Below, piece by piece: positions 35,550 to 49,324 of a DNA stretch of 64,000 nucleotides; the stretch's first letter is position 1; each line of letters starts with the position of its first letter. Source of the stretch: Archegozetes longisetosus (lineage: Eukaryota; Arthropoda; Arachnida; Sarcoptiformes; Trhypochthoniidae); NCBI GenBank assembly GCA_018873245.2, contig JAEMBT020000005.1, positions 6,310,001 to 6,374,000 of the forward strand, read 5' to 3'. A program made the position numbers and the translations under genes. The notes under the pieces were generated by a model that saw nothing but the letters and a program-made list of their open reading frames with translations, was not told where the DNA came from and did no database searches.

Positions 35550-38043
35550 TTTTACAACTATTTAATTATACTTTAACTTAGTTCAGATATTGTTTTGTCT
35601 CTCTTTTTAGTTATATATCGACAAAAAGTCATCATTTTTATGATGCATAACATAAGTGATGAAAACGAATGAGTTTTACTTCTAGCGGTTTACTAATCAT
35701 TTTGTAAATTCAATTTAAACCAATTTAACTATTTATAAATGGTTATATAATGTGTCAGAATAATATTGATATTTACAAACATGTATTGAATCGACTGAAT
35801 TAATGGCTAAAATTCTATATATTATGCTTCTACTGATGACACAAATGCGATTCAGTTCTCTCTTTTCTAATATATATTACAATTATTTCAGTTTTTATAC
35901 AATACTATCGATCAATCATTAAATAGTTGTTCACTGAATGCCCAAATTTAAGTTAAAATTAAATAATATAATAATCGAAATGAAAATTATAGCACTTATT
36001 AACAGTTGACATAAATATGATAAACTTTAAAACTAACCAAATATTGACTCGACGTGATTTACGACCAAATCGACAAACGTATCATCACTTCTGACAACTT
36101 CTAATTTAATTGACTTTTCTTTACAAATAAATAATAGTATCAATAATTGCTATAAATTAATAATATATTGATTGATATCTTCGAGTAATGTATTGACCGC
36201 TAATCGTACCGATAGTTAATAACAATTACACAGAAGAGAAACAAAACAATTATCGATAAAATGATGGTTTGATTAATAAATATTAGAACTGATGCACAAA
36301 ATAAGTAAAACTAAATGTCGATCAATAGTAATATGAATTGAAGTTCAATTAAACGATGATTTTCGTCACAAAGTGGTGATGGTTTGCATGCGTTCTGAGA
36401 GGATAATAAGCGGCAGTCATTTCATCAACAATTATATAAGACTTATTGGTATATAGATGTATATACGAATTGAAGGTATACTCAATAGTATTATCAATAT
36501 ATGAGCGCTATCTCTGTCTTCAAACGCAATTTATTGATGCGATTGTAATATCAGTCAAACAATTAATTAATTATCAAAACGAAATTATTTACAATTCATT
36601 AAATATAAGATGTGTTCACAAGTAAGAGATCACTTGTATAAATGATTGTTAAAATGGCAAAAATGATTTGTATTTAATCCCAACTCGGATCCCAATCTAT
36701 CGGCCATTTTGATACTAACCATTCAATAAAGAAATCTCTCAAATTCACTCATTGGACACACACTTATACGTCAACACTAACCATGTATGACAACAAATTA
36801 CGTGCGCATACTTCGCACTTGTGACTAAGTTTCACATACTTTTCGGCTAAATGTCTGTCTAATATGAGTCGTACACATTTGAGGGGACTTTTGACAAAAA
36901 TAATAATGTTTTCTATTATGTTTGGTATAGTTCTATAGGTATAGGATGCTAATGTTTATAATATTGACTATGCTTTGGAATGCACTTTCCTATAAAACCT
37001 ATGAGAGCACAGTTTGGTCTCTACTCGGCATCACTTCTTAAAAACTTCTTAATCGCAAAGAAACTTTAGCAAAAACCTGTTATCATATATAGAATTGATT
37101 AGAAGATGCGTTTCTATTGAGAAATTTGTTCAGATTTGTCTTGTTTCAATTGAATAAATAGAGAGTTTTTGGTGAGCAAAACTCAATTTGAGAAGTGAGT
37201 CTTGAGAACTTGTGAGTTAGTTAAGTTAGTTAGCAAACTCATAAGTTGCTAAATGAGTCATTGTTGAATAAAAATGCTTGTATTATCAATTATCTGCAGT
37301 TGAAGTGATAATAAAAATGAATAATGTATTAATTATAAAACTGTGAGAACTCATTTAAACTGTTATATGACAATTAGAGAAAAATAAGAGCAGATCAATG
37401 AATAAACTTTAGATAATTGGAAGTTTGAAAATTAAAAATTTGGCAAATAGTTAATATTAATGCGCAATTTGAACGCAATATTTGTCACAAGCAGCATTTC
37501 TCTAAGTTTGGAAATGAGGTTATGATAAGTTGGAACAAAGCTTTAGAATTTAAAAGTTACATAAGTGCTAATAAGTGCAATACTATAGGTTTAATATAAT
37601 TTAAAGCATGAAATAAAGTAAAAGTGAGTTGAATAGGGAAAAGTATGACTGATTGAAGGCGACTCAAGAGTGAACGCGTTTACGCATAGGTATTATATAA
37701 TAAAATGACAAGGATTAGGTAAAAGGTACTTGTTAGAAAGGTGTAAGTTAGGTGGCCATGGAAAATGTATAAGAAAATACTTAGTATGTAGAGTGACTTA
37801 AACTATATGATGTCTAGAGAATACTCAATCTGCATGTATTGTTTTGTGTATTCTCTATAAAGAATTTCACAACCATTTGTGAGCTTTACATCAATAAAAT
37901 TGATTATTGATTACTATTTAAATTAAAGTTAATATATTATGAAATTTCTTACCATAATTGCAGTCAATTAACTCATTGATAAACTGCTAGTCGTTTAAAT
38001 GTTTTTAGAAAACCATCTGTTCATCAAATGTTTGTGATATAAT
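35550..38043. promoter_or_regulatory. Intergenic between CREBBP and TBPL1 (divergent)
   Basis: 2.5 kb upstream of two head-to-head genes. AT-rich, no ORF. A small inverted repeat AGAGAATAC...GTATTCTCT lies at about 37816-37855. Long stretches of simple ATTAAT words; no classical promoter box stands out. Upstream non-coding exons of either gene could lie here. Confidence 0.4.
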
Positions 38044-39190
38044 ATGTTAACCACTTCTTCGGACAATCAATTAACTAATAGTGAAAAGAGTGAAAACAAA
38101 CCATTGAATAGTTTAATCAATTGTGATCTGATGACTGAGATGAACGATCAAAATGGTATAAATTCATCGATAAAGACAGAAGAAGAAGCAAACGAGGAGC
38201 CGGAAGTTGACATTACAATTAGTAATGTTGTCTCGAATTTCAGTGTGAAATGTCATCTCAACTTAAGACAAATCGCAAGCACTGGATCTAATGTTGTCTA
38301 CAAGAGAGAACAATCTGTGAGTCTCAGCTTATCTCAATCTAATTTCAAGCATTCATTCATTTTTATTGCAACCATTTTTACTCAAGCCATTCATTTCCTA
38401 TTATAATTATTCCATAACTTAATTGTTATTTGAATCTGAATTTCGAACCAGATGATTTTAATGAAAATACGCGAGCCTCCAGTGACGGCTAGTATTTGGT
38501 CTTCAGGTAAGATCACATGTACAGGCTCTACAACTGAAGAATCAGCCAAATGTGCGGCTCGAAAGGTCGCTCGCTCTCTTCAGAAGTTGGGCTTCAAAGT
38601 CAAGTTCGGCAGCTTTAGAATCGTCAACGTTTTGGGCTCTTGTATTCTACCATTTGGTATAAAAATTCATGAGTTTAGTGATCATAATCGCGGCAATGCT
38701 AGGTATCTATGAATTGATTGTTATTAATAGAAGCCAATGCCATTTGATGTTGATGTGTGAATGTTGTTAAGTTCTGACTTAATAAGTGTTGAAACTGGGC
38801 CATGAAAATAACTAACAAATTTGATTTATTTCTAGTTACGAGCCCGAACTACATCCGGGAGCAACTTATCGAATGAAAGACATTAAAGCAGTACTTAAAA
38901 TATTCCAAACGGGAGCCATTACTATAACAGCTCCAAGTGTTCTGAATGTTCAAATCGCTGTCGAAAGAATATATCCATTAGTTTTCGAATATCGTAAAGC
39001 GAAACCGCCTCAATCTGAAAGGGTATCTCAAAAACATAGTAAAAAATTGAAGAGAGAAAACAAAATGACATCTAAACTGATCGAAAATGATGACCTCATT
39101 GAAGACAGCGATATTGACATTATGAATGAAGACGTGGAGCCATTCGATGATTCAGGGGATGAAGACGATTACTCGGATAAATCTGATTGA
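38044..39190 (+). CDS. TBPL1: TBP-like protein 1 (TRF2)
   Basis: TATA-box-binding-protein relative that directs TATA-less core promoters with TFIIA. Three exons: 38044-38316, 38452-38702, 38836-39190, giving 292 residues. The two saddle repeats are clear: ISNVVSNFSVKCHLNLRQIA... VTASIWSSGKITCTGSTTEE ... ARSLQKLGFKV, and PELHPGATYRMKD ... TGAITITAPSVLNVQIAVE ... YPLVFEYRK. The SIWSSGKI/TGS forms and ELHPG are TBPL1-like rather than TBP-like. Against the 186-residue vertebrate protein there is an added acidic/Asn-rich N terminus (about 55 residues) and an acidic tail (EDSDIDIMNEDVEPFDDSGD), longer extensions being known in fly TRF2. Confidence 0.93.
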
Positions 39191-39710
39191 AATTTCTATG
39201 CTTTCTATTTGTATGATTCTCAAAATAACTTCAATTTTCATATTTTCACAAATAATTATTTTCCAAATCGCTCTGTGATAGCAGAAACAGACTCTTAGTT
39301 AGACAAGACTTTTCATAAAATCATTTCATGGATCTCATAAATATGTTGTTTAACATACTATCTAACATTGTCTCTGATGTGTTACATTAAAATATCAGTA
39401 ATTTCAGCTTAATATTCTCTCTCATGTCATTATGTCATTAGGAGACGAAAGAAAAATAAAATTTTCATTATCAATACATAAATCAATGATTATTTATTAT
39501 GTCTTTTTAATTATTCTAAAACACCTAAACTTAAGTCTTATGTCTCAGTTTATATACTAACAAGAAATTTAATTTAATTTGTATATATATATATATATAT
39601 ATTTAAAGTATTCTTGGCTGGAATGAATGATTCAATTAAAATACTCCACATTCTCGACTAGTATGAATTGTTAAAACCCAACGATATAATAGAAACACTC
39701 AATTGTTTAA
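39191..39710. other. Intergenic, TBPL1 and V-ATPase B 3' sides (convergent)
   Basis: 520 bp. Contains AATAAA at about 39455 (plus strand, TBPL1) and an (AT)n microsatellite at about 39581-39602. Otherwise AT-rich. Confidence 0.5.
39581..39602. repeat. (AT)n microsatellite
   Basis: About ten TA/AT dinucleotides in a row between the convergent TBPL1 and V-ATPase B genes. Confidence 0.85.
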
Positions 39711-41461
<1,751 letters not shown>

Positions 41462-42391
41462 TTTCTACTATTAATTCATATATTTTTATAAGTTTTTAGC
41501 AACAAATCAATATTTATTTAATATTTGAATTTGGATAATAATTTGCAATCAATACAAACCCTTTTTAATAATAATTAATTCTTAATAAAGACCAGTTGAG
41601 ACACACCTCCTCTCAAAGTGCATAAACTGCAATAAATGTCTGTCTAATAAAACGAGTTAAGTGTAACACATAGTGATAGAGGTCTGAACTCAACTCATTT
41701 TTTACGCGTAATCCTAACTTCCAACTCAAACGCACAAAATTTGAATGAAAACGAAACCAGATAAATATAATCAGATTTAAACACCTTATGATTTATACAT
41801 GACCAAAATAAAGCATTGATTGAATTAGAATGAATTAGAGGCTAAAGACTTTAGATGACAGTTTGTGTTGTTGCAAATAAGGTTCATATTTAAGTGAAGA
41901 TTCGGTAATACTAGTAGACCAAATCTAAACCTATAAAGTATTATTAACTGAACGTTATTTGCAACACAGACCTTGATCGACAGTAAAACCAGAATTTGTC
42001 AGAGTTAGAAAACTCTTTTCATTTCTTTTATTATAAATCTTTTATTAAACTTGAAGGTTTTTATTCCAACTCTTTCATAAATTTTCTTCACAATCGTTTT
42101 ATGTTATACACTATGATTAGTCATATCAACAAAAAACTGAACATCAATTAGATTGATGCTCGCATCAAAAACTGCAAGTCATAACGATTTGATCAGAAAT
42201 TTTTATTTCAAAAATCAAAGATTTAACTATTATAAACATTATATATTAATATTCATAAAGTTACAAAGAATGATTAATTGAGATCTAGAATTATTAATCG
42301 AATGAGACAGATAAGTAATGCTAACACTTATGCATAATTTATAACAAAAATAGAAAAGTTATCATTAATTTTACATTTTTCGTAACAAACA
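41462..42391. other. Intergenic, V-ATPase B upstream and Tudor gene 3' UTR
   Basis: 930 bp between two minus-strand genes, AT-rich. It must contain the V-ATPase B promoter. No ORF or repeat recognised. Confidence 0.5.
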
Positions 42392-45300
42392 TCATATCTG
42401 AATAATCTGACTGAGGCAATCGTCCAAAACATGGCAGATCTCGTCACTCAAAGTTGATCCGTTGGTTTCAGTCAAATGATTCACATCTGACTCTGGCTTG
42501 AGTGAATCATCGCGAATTTGGATACATTGTTGAGAGTGAGTTGAAAATGTTTCAACTCTGTTAATCTGAGTATCAGTTGAATCGTAAACTTTAGAAATTG
42601 CAGTATCACCATCTGATTTAAGTGAATGGTCACCATTATTAGGGGCAGTGTCTTCGCATAACTTGATTCCAGAGCTTTGCTGTTCTTGAGATATAACTTT
42701 TCCATTTTCATGAAGTCTCACTTTAAGTATACCTTCTTCAAAGTCAATAAATTCGCATTCAATCTCCTTTGTATCGGTTTCGTATTGCTTGAGATTCGCC
42801 AAATTTAAACTTTCATTGATTGGTGAGCAATGCATGGCTTGAGCAGGAAAATTGTAAAACTCTTCCACTAACTGTTTACCAAACTTAAACTCAATTTGTT
42901 CTTCATTACCGAAATCAATATAAAATACTTTTAATAGATTATCATCAATCGAACGAATGGAAGCCCTGTACCAGCTCTGATCTACACTGAATTTTGCCGC
43001 TATTATATCGGCACACTTTGCTTCGGCTGGATTCAATTCGTGATCTTTAGCATCAATAGATTCATTGTAGAATTGAGTCATTCTGTTAACAAGACTTTCA
43101 ATCTCATCGAATTTATCAGCGAACTGAACATAAATCGATTTTGTTGATACCGTGAAACTTATATAAACAGATCTAGTTGTTCCAATTAGATTTTTGAATT
43201 GAGTCGTGACAGATTGTGGGTCATATGTCAAAACATTTTGATCTACAACTTCAACTTTTTTTACTTCAGCATCAACTGAGTCGTTTACTTCTCGGTCCGA
43301 TTCGAGTGAGATATCGTTACTTTCGACACGTTGTGATGAATGAGTTGAAATAGAATTACTTTCATTACCAATCTTATTGAGTCCAGTTTCAGTTAATTCA
43401 CTTACTTTTGACTCTGATGTAAGTATACTATTATCAAATTCTGTACTTTGCTGCGATTGAGTTGAAACAGTTTCGACTTTAATAGTCTCAGCATCAGCTG
43501 AATTAGTCTCGTTAATCTTTTCCTTATTTTGATCTGATTTGGGTGAACTCTTATTGCTTTGAGAGTTACTATCTTCATACGACTTTAACGGGCTTTCTGG
43601 TTCTTGAGACATAACTTTGCCATTTTCATAGAATCTCACTTTAAGTAGATCTCCTTCGAGTTCAACGAATTCGCATTCAATTTGGTTCATATCTGCCTCA
43701 TACTGACTTAGAATCGAATGACTTAAATTTGCATTAATAGGTGAGCAATGCATAGCTTGTGGTGGCATTTCTTCAAATTCTTTTGCTAATTTTTGTCCAA
43801 ATTTGATATCGATTTTTTCTTTGTTACCATAATCAATATAAAATACTTCTAACAGATTGTTATCAATCGATTGAACACAAGCCCTATACCATCTCTCATC
43901 CAAACTAAATTGAGCCGCTATTATGTCACCATTCTTTACCTCATTTGGAGTCAAATGATCTCTTTTCTTAGTAGCCTCAGTGTAATATTCTGTCATTCTT
44001 TTGACGAAATCTTCAATTTCATCAAATTTTTCAGCGATCTGACAGTAAACTGATTTTGCTGAATATGAACAACTAATATAAACCGATCTCTTCGATCCTA
44101 CAAGGCGCTCGATATGAGTTGTGAAAGATTTTGATGATTCAGTCAAAACGGTTTCATCTTGAAGGCCAATTTTATTGACTTCAACATTATTTGTTTCGGT
44201 TTCAGTCAAATCATTAACTTTTGGTTCTAATTTGAGTGAACTATCACAGATTCTGGCAATTTGTTGTGAATGAGTTGAATCTATTTTTACTTCAGCTTGG
44301 ATTTTGTTGACCTCAGCATTAGTTGAATCACTTACTCTGGTCTTTTTCGAACTTTTATCTGATTTTAATGAACTGTCACTTTTTTGAGAAACACTGCTTT
44401 TTTCCCCCTTTTTAGGGTTCTTTTGCTCGTGGGACATAACTTTGCCATTTTCATAGAATCTCACTTTAAATAGATCTCCTTCGAGTTCAACGAATTCGCA
44501 TTCAATTTGTTTCATGTCTGCCTCATATTGACTTAGAATCGAATAACTTAAATTTATGTTAATAGGTGAGCAATGCATAGCTTGTGGTGGCATTTCTTTA
44601 AATTCCTTCGCTAATTGCTTACCATATTTGAGTTCGATTTGTTCTTCATTACCAAAATCAATATAAAACACATTTAATAGATTGTCATCAATCGAACGAA
44701 TGGAAGCCCTGTACCAGTTCTGGTCAATATTGAATTGAGCCGCTATTAAATCGCCACACTTTGCTTTGATTGGATTCAATTCGTGATCTTTAGTATTGAT
44801 AAATTGATTGTAATAACGAGTCATTCTCTTGAGAAAATCTTCAATTTCATCAAATTTGTCAGAGATTTGACAGTAAACTGATTTTGTTGAAAGCACTGAA
44901 GTAATGTAAACGGATTTCTTAATTCCTAACAAAGTTTTCAAATGATCAAATGATTGTGTTGAATGACTGGCAACTATCTTGTCTTCAAGTTTAATTTGTT
45001 CGACTGAGGTTCTAGTTGAATCGTTCACTTCATTCTGTTTTGAATAACAATCTGGTTTGATTGCATAGCTATTAGTTTCGGTTTGTTGTGTCAAATGTAC
45101 TGAAACAGTTTCAATATCTGGAACTCTTGTCTCAATTGCACTCAATTCCTTGTCTTTTGAACCTTTAATCACAAGAATTGCATCGCATTCTTCTATTAAT
45201 TTCTCGACTAGAGGTTGGTTGAGATGACTGTCGTAAACCCGAATATGTTCTGTATTGTCAGTAGTATGAATGGTCTCGCACTGAAATACTGAACCGATGA

Positions 45301-46152
45301 AGGGATCCAAAGATTGTTTCACCTTGTCCGAATCCCAACCTTCGATACGTCAAAAATGAGTCATCAGTACGAATCTTACTTAAAGTCAGTAAAACTATTT
45401 TCATCAAAAAATATAGTAAACATGAAAAACATGAATGAAAAATAAGGAAAAGCAAAAATATTGACTGATGTAAAGCTAATTCAGTTAAGCTTTCAGTTAA
45501 GAAATTTGAACTATGGATAGATCATATCAATAGAATTCAAGTATTAACTTTAAAGTTAACAATTAGAAAAAGGACAACAAACTATATGAAACAAATACTT
45601 TTCAAGTATAGTCCCAATTATGGAAAATTGAGATCTCATTTGAATTCAATTAGATAACAGCAATTCATACCTTTTTTCTTATCCTTTGGCTTGATGTCAG
45701 CTAATACGTACTTATAGGCCAACGGATCTTCATTGAAGAGACTATCGAAAACAATGAGATTATTGATCGGGACCCACTCTTCATTACCGAAATCAATGAA
45801 TAGGACCAAAGCCTTGTCATCATTTGGTTCATAGTGCGTGACAACAGACCGATAGAAATGCAAATCATTATTCATGCTATAAATTAATTAAAATTATGTT
45901 ACAAGTGAAAAAAATTGAATGATTAATGACGTACTGAGTCACGTAATAATTGCCAACTCGAGGTTTTGTCCTATTGAGTGATTTATTTGCAAACAAGTCA
46001 CTCAGTTGTTTGTGGTTGGCTTCGAGAGCGGACACCACACGTGAGGCACTGCTCGAGTTCGATTGGGACCAAATCTCAATTCGTTTCCTATCTGTCGTTA
46101 TATGAGTTATGAAACAATTGAACACTTTTGGTTTTGCTGTAATTGCACTCAT
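42392..46152 (-). CDS. Multi-Tudor-domain protein (piRNA/germ granule type)
   Basis: Three exons: 46152-45935, 45876-45671, 45339-42392, phases in register, about 1123 residues. The first extended Tudor unit is at residues 1-140 (HFYRSVVTHYEPNDD, LFIDFGNEEWVPI). Three further units at about 272-447, 547-721 and 852-1027 are close copies of one another, each with AQFN/SxDxxWYRAxxxSID, VFYID(F/Y)GN and ECEFVELEGDLLKVR. The aromatic-cage signature (WYR, FYIDFGN) is kept in all, as needed to bind dimethyl-arginine on Piwi proteins. Linkers are S/T/E/K-rich and themselves repeated. Architecture resembles the TDRD1/4/6 group; no assignment to one orthologue. Confidence 0.85.
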
Positions 46153-46628
46153 CTTTAACTATTATATCATCTGAATTGATTGAATTTAAATTGAATAATA
46201 AATCAGTAGTTTAATGTGAAAATGACTAGAAATCAAATACTGATAAACGGCGCCATAAGTGGTGAAAGCGTTGCGATTCGACAGTCACAGTTCAATAGAG
46301 GACTCAATATTAACTAATAGGGGTTTTTACGGCTATTTCTGCTTAATTTCATTTTCAATAAAATATTTTTGTTTTGATTCAATATCAATCTTTAAACATT
46401 TGTATTGTTATTTACGCTTTAATTTGATTGTGTCTTTTATTTTAATCTTGAATGAGTGCGTGAATATGAGAAAATAGTTGAATTGATATATTGAGGCAAT
46501 AAGTAAATGTAGAGCTCTATCAAAAGTTTAAAAGTCTTGTAAAGTGTTTTCACATGATTTTGTTTACAGCAAATAGTGTGAAGCCTAATGTATTAAGCAC
46601 TAAACAAATAAAATTGAAGTTTAATACT
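46153..46628. promoter_or_regulatory. Divergent intergenic region, Tudor gene and TRAPPC2L
   Basis: 476 bp between head-to-head starts. It holds both promoters; an in-frame ATG at 46554 lies in the likely leader of TRAPPC2L. No motif recognised. Confidence 0.4.
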
Positions 46629-47864
46629 ATGTCGGTCCAGGCACTAGTTATAGTGAATAAAGAAAACATTCCGCTATTGGTTCGGACTAGAAATGCCGAA
46701 ACAGATACGACTACAATCTCAGCACTATTTCACTTACATTCATCACTCGATATTATAGAAGAAAGACATTCAAATAGAGATCCATTTATTGGTTTATTAA
46801 CTCAAAGTGAAACTCACAAGATATACGGGTTTTCGTCGACGACCAATACTAAGATTTTATTTATGGTTTCGCCGCAATCGATAAGAGACAATGATGCCCG
46901 CGCTATACTCAAATCAGTACATAATGCGTACGTTGAGGTGACCACTGCCAACCCTTTCTATGAGTTTGGGCATCCCATTAAATCAAAGTAATTGATGCAT
47001 TAGTCTTTATATCTATTTCTATCATTTTGTTTAATTTATCGCATAGTTCAAGATCAAATCAAATATTTATTTATTCCTTTACTTTAAATTGATTTTTCTG
47101 TCAACAAATCCAGTTTATTTCTGGCAGTTTTCTTTATCAAATATCTGCATTTACTTAAGATAAAGCGAGATATCATTGGAATACTTTCAAAATATCTTTT
47201 TATTTACTAATAAAGGTTCAGACATTTGTTTCTTACTCAAATAGTTTTATAAACTTTATCGGGTCTGAAAAATTTCGTAATTTTTTGGGACAATTTTCTT
47301 TAATCGAAATAGTTTTCAAAAATTGGAATAATAATACACGCTGTACACTTGTATACAATTTGTAAATTCTGTTACGGTTCAGCAAACTTTCAATTTCGCA
47401 ACTCATACAATGAGAATGACCTCAAATTTGCTAAAAATTTAAGCAAAGTCAACGAATTTGGCAGAAAAATTTTTATCAATAGTGCGAAAACAATGTGGAT
47501 AGAGTCTTTTTATTGTTACTATTCAGTAAAGCTTAAATTTAATTTTCAAAGTTGACTAAATAGTATTTATTTTGTTAATGATTGGTTCACTTTATTGAAT
47601 CGGTAAAACAACTCCATACTTATACAGCAGAACCTCACAACTTTAACATGCACTTAATTGATTTTTAAAAACCCATTTAACTACATATCACAGGTTTCGG
47701 CGTATTTCAATTCCATGCCTTGATAATTTCAATCAAAGTTATGTGATTCAATAGGAAATCACAACTTCAAAATCAAGACTATTGAGATAAGATTAATGTT
47801 TCGCATTTTTTTTCTTTACAGACATTTGGATAGAGTAATTGATGGAGTATTCAACAGCTATTGA
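46629..47864 (+). CDS. TRAPPC2L: Trafficking protein particle complex subunit 2-like
   Basis: Small longin-fold (sedlin family) subunit of the TRAPP tethering complex in ER-Golgi transport. Exon 1 46629-46987, intron 834 bp, exon 2 47822-47864; 133 residues. Family features: an N-terminal strand ALVIVNKENIPLLVRT, then FHLHSSLDIIEER, GLLTQSETHKIYGF, RDNDARAILKSVHNAYV and NPFYEFGHPIKSK; exon 2 adds HLDRVIDGVFNSY, matching the C-terminal helix. I chose the ATG at 46629 because vertebrate proteins begin directly at this strand; an upstream in-frame ATG (46554) would add 25 residues. Confidence 0.88.
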
Positions 47865-49324
47865 AATGAATTTTTAAGTATTTGCTGATCTAATCAAACT
47901 TATTGTTTAACTGATATTTGATTGTATAAAAATTATGTTATTTTTGATTAAGTTATATGTATTGATAAATATTGATTAATGAATTAACAATAACAGATAT
48001 AAAACAAGTAGTGTTATTTCATTTCATGTTCAAAAACCGGATCTAATAAAATGTAAGATATTTAGGCATTTTAATGCATTCAATTCATAGCTGTGAGTAA
48101 TGCGAATAAAGTTTGAAAGTTCAAATATAATGAAGATTTTACGCTTAAAGAGTAGAACTTAAACAGAGGAAAAACCTAAGAAATTCACATTAATTATATA
48201 GAAATGGAAAATTTAGCAAAAATAAGTCTTAATTGAATGTCTCAGTTATTCGACTGGTTTATTCCTTACTGAAAAGCATGCAAAAAGTTATGCAGTTTTA
48301 GGGGTTTTCCAAAATCAAAGGCTTAGGGAATGAGTTCATTCTGATTGAATGTGAAGTCTGTACAAGTGTTAAGCGTAGTTAATGTGGTTTCAAACGAAGA
48401 CTTGTTGCTCAATAGTAAAACTGTTCGCTCATTGAATGCACCGAACAAATCTGAAAAATACGAGTTTACACAAGTTTAAATTTGACTACTCATAAAAACT
48501 GTAATTTAAAAGATAAGGAAATACAGTGAAAACCAATACAAACCAATGTAAAGTAAGCGAAAAAAGTGCGACGTAATTTATGGTAAGTACTGGGTTTAAT
48601 AGCATTGAGTGAATTAGTGCTGCGAAAGAATGTTTGGAAACGTCACTCACAGACAAAGCAACGATTGAGAGTTCATCTCATCCGCCATCGCATCAGATTT
48701 TAGAACTTGGTATTTGCGTTACGGGTATGTGTCGAAATTAGTAAATTTTATGTTAAATTTGATTGTTTTCAATCAATTTTTGCGATCAATTTGATCGCAA
48801 TCAATGGTTGAATAATTAGTGAAGAAATAAATGAACTTATAAGAAGTGCGAACAAGTGATTGCACTCTTATGTAGAAATCTATTTCATGTCAACCCAATG
48901 GCCTTTCACTCAGTCTTTTGGTGACCTTTGTCTCTGTCTATATATAGAATTTCTTTATTATATTGATTAAGTCGTTTGAATAGTTATATTCAAAGTCCAG
49001 GTGATTTAATATAGTCTAAGGCATTGAATATAGTTGTTGGGACTGATTGCCGGATATTGTTGAGTGACTTTGCATAAATTAATTATTTCATACGACTAAT
49101 CAATTAATAATTTGCTATAACTAGTCAATTTATAACTTGTAATTCAAGTGCAAATCGTATATCTATATCAGAGCTGTGATTTAAAGTTAATTTTTAAATA
49201 ATTATTTGATTTATTGAAAGAAAAAAGGCAAATTATAGTAAAATCTGAATTGATCAATAGATTAATAATTTATTTGGAGTCGAATCGCAAAGAAAATCGG
49301 ACTTGGAGTGAAGAGAAAGAAATA
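47865..49324. promoter_or_regulatory. Intergenic / 5' region of EIF4G2
   Basis: About 1.46 kb, AT-rich. A short palindromic word TTTGCGATCAATTTGATCGCAA at about 48778-48799. In the EIF4G2 frame the last stop is TAA at 49199-49201, and the frame is open from there without any ATG. Upstream untranslated exons may lie here; I see no good coding exon. Confidence 0.45.

Noticed and set aside
45258..45455. Separate small gene overlapping the Tudor gene on the minus strand
   Set aside because: It lies in the intron and the start of exon 3 in another frame and has no motif.
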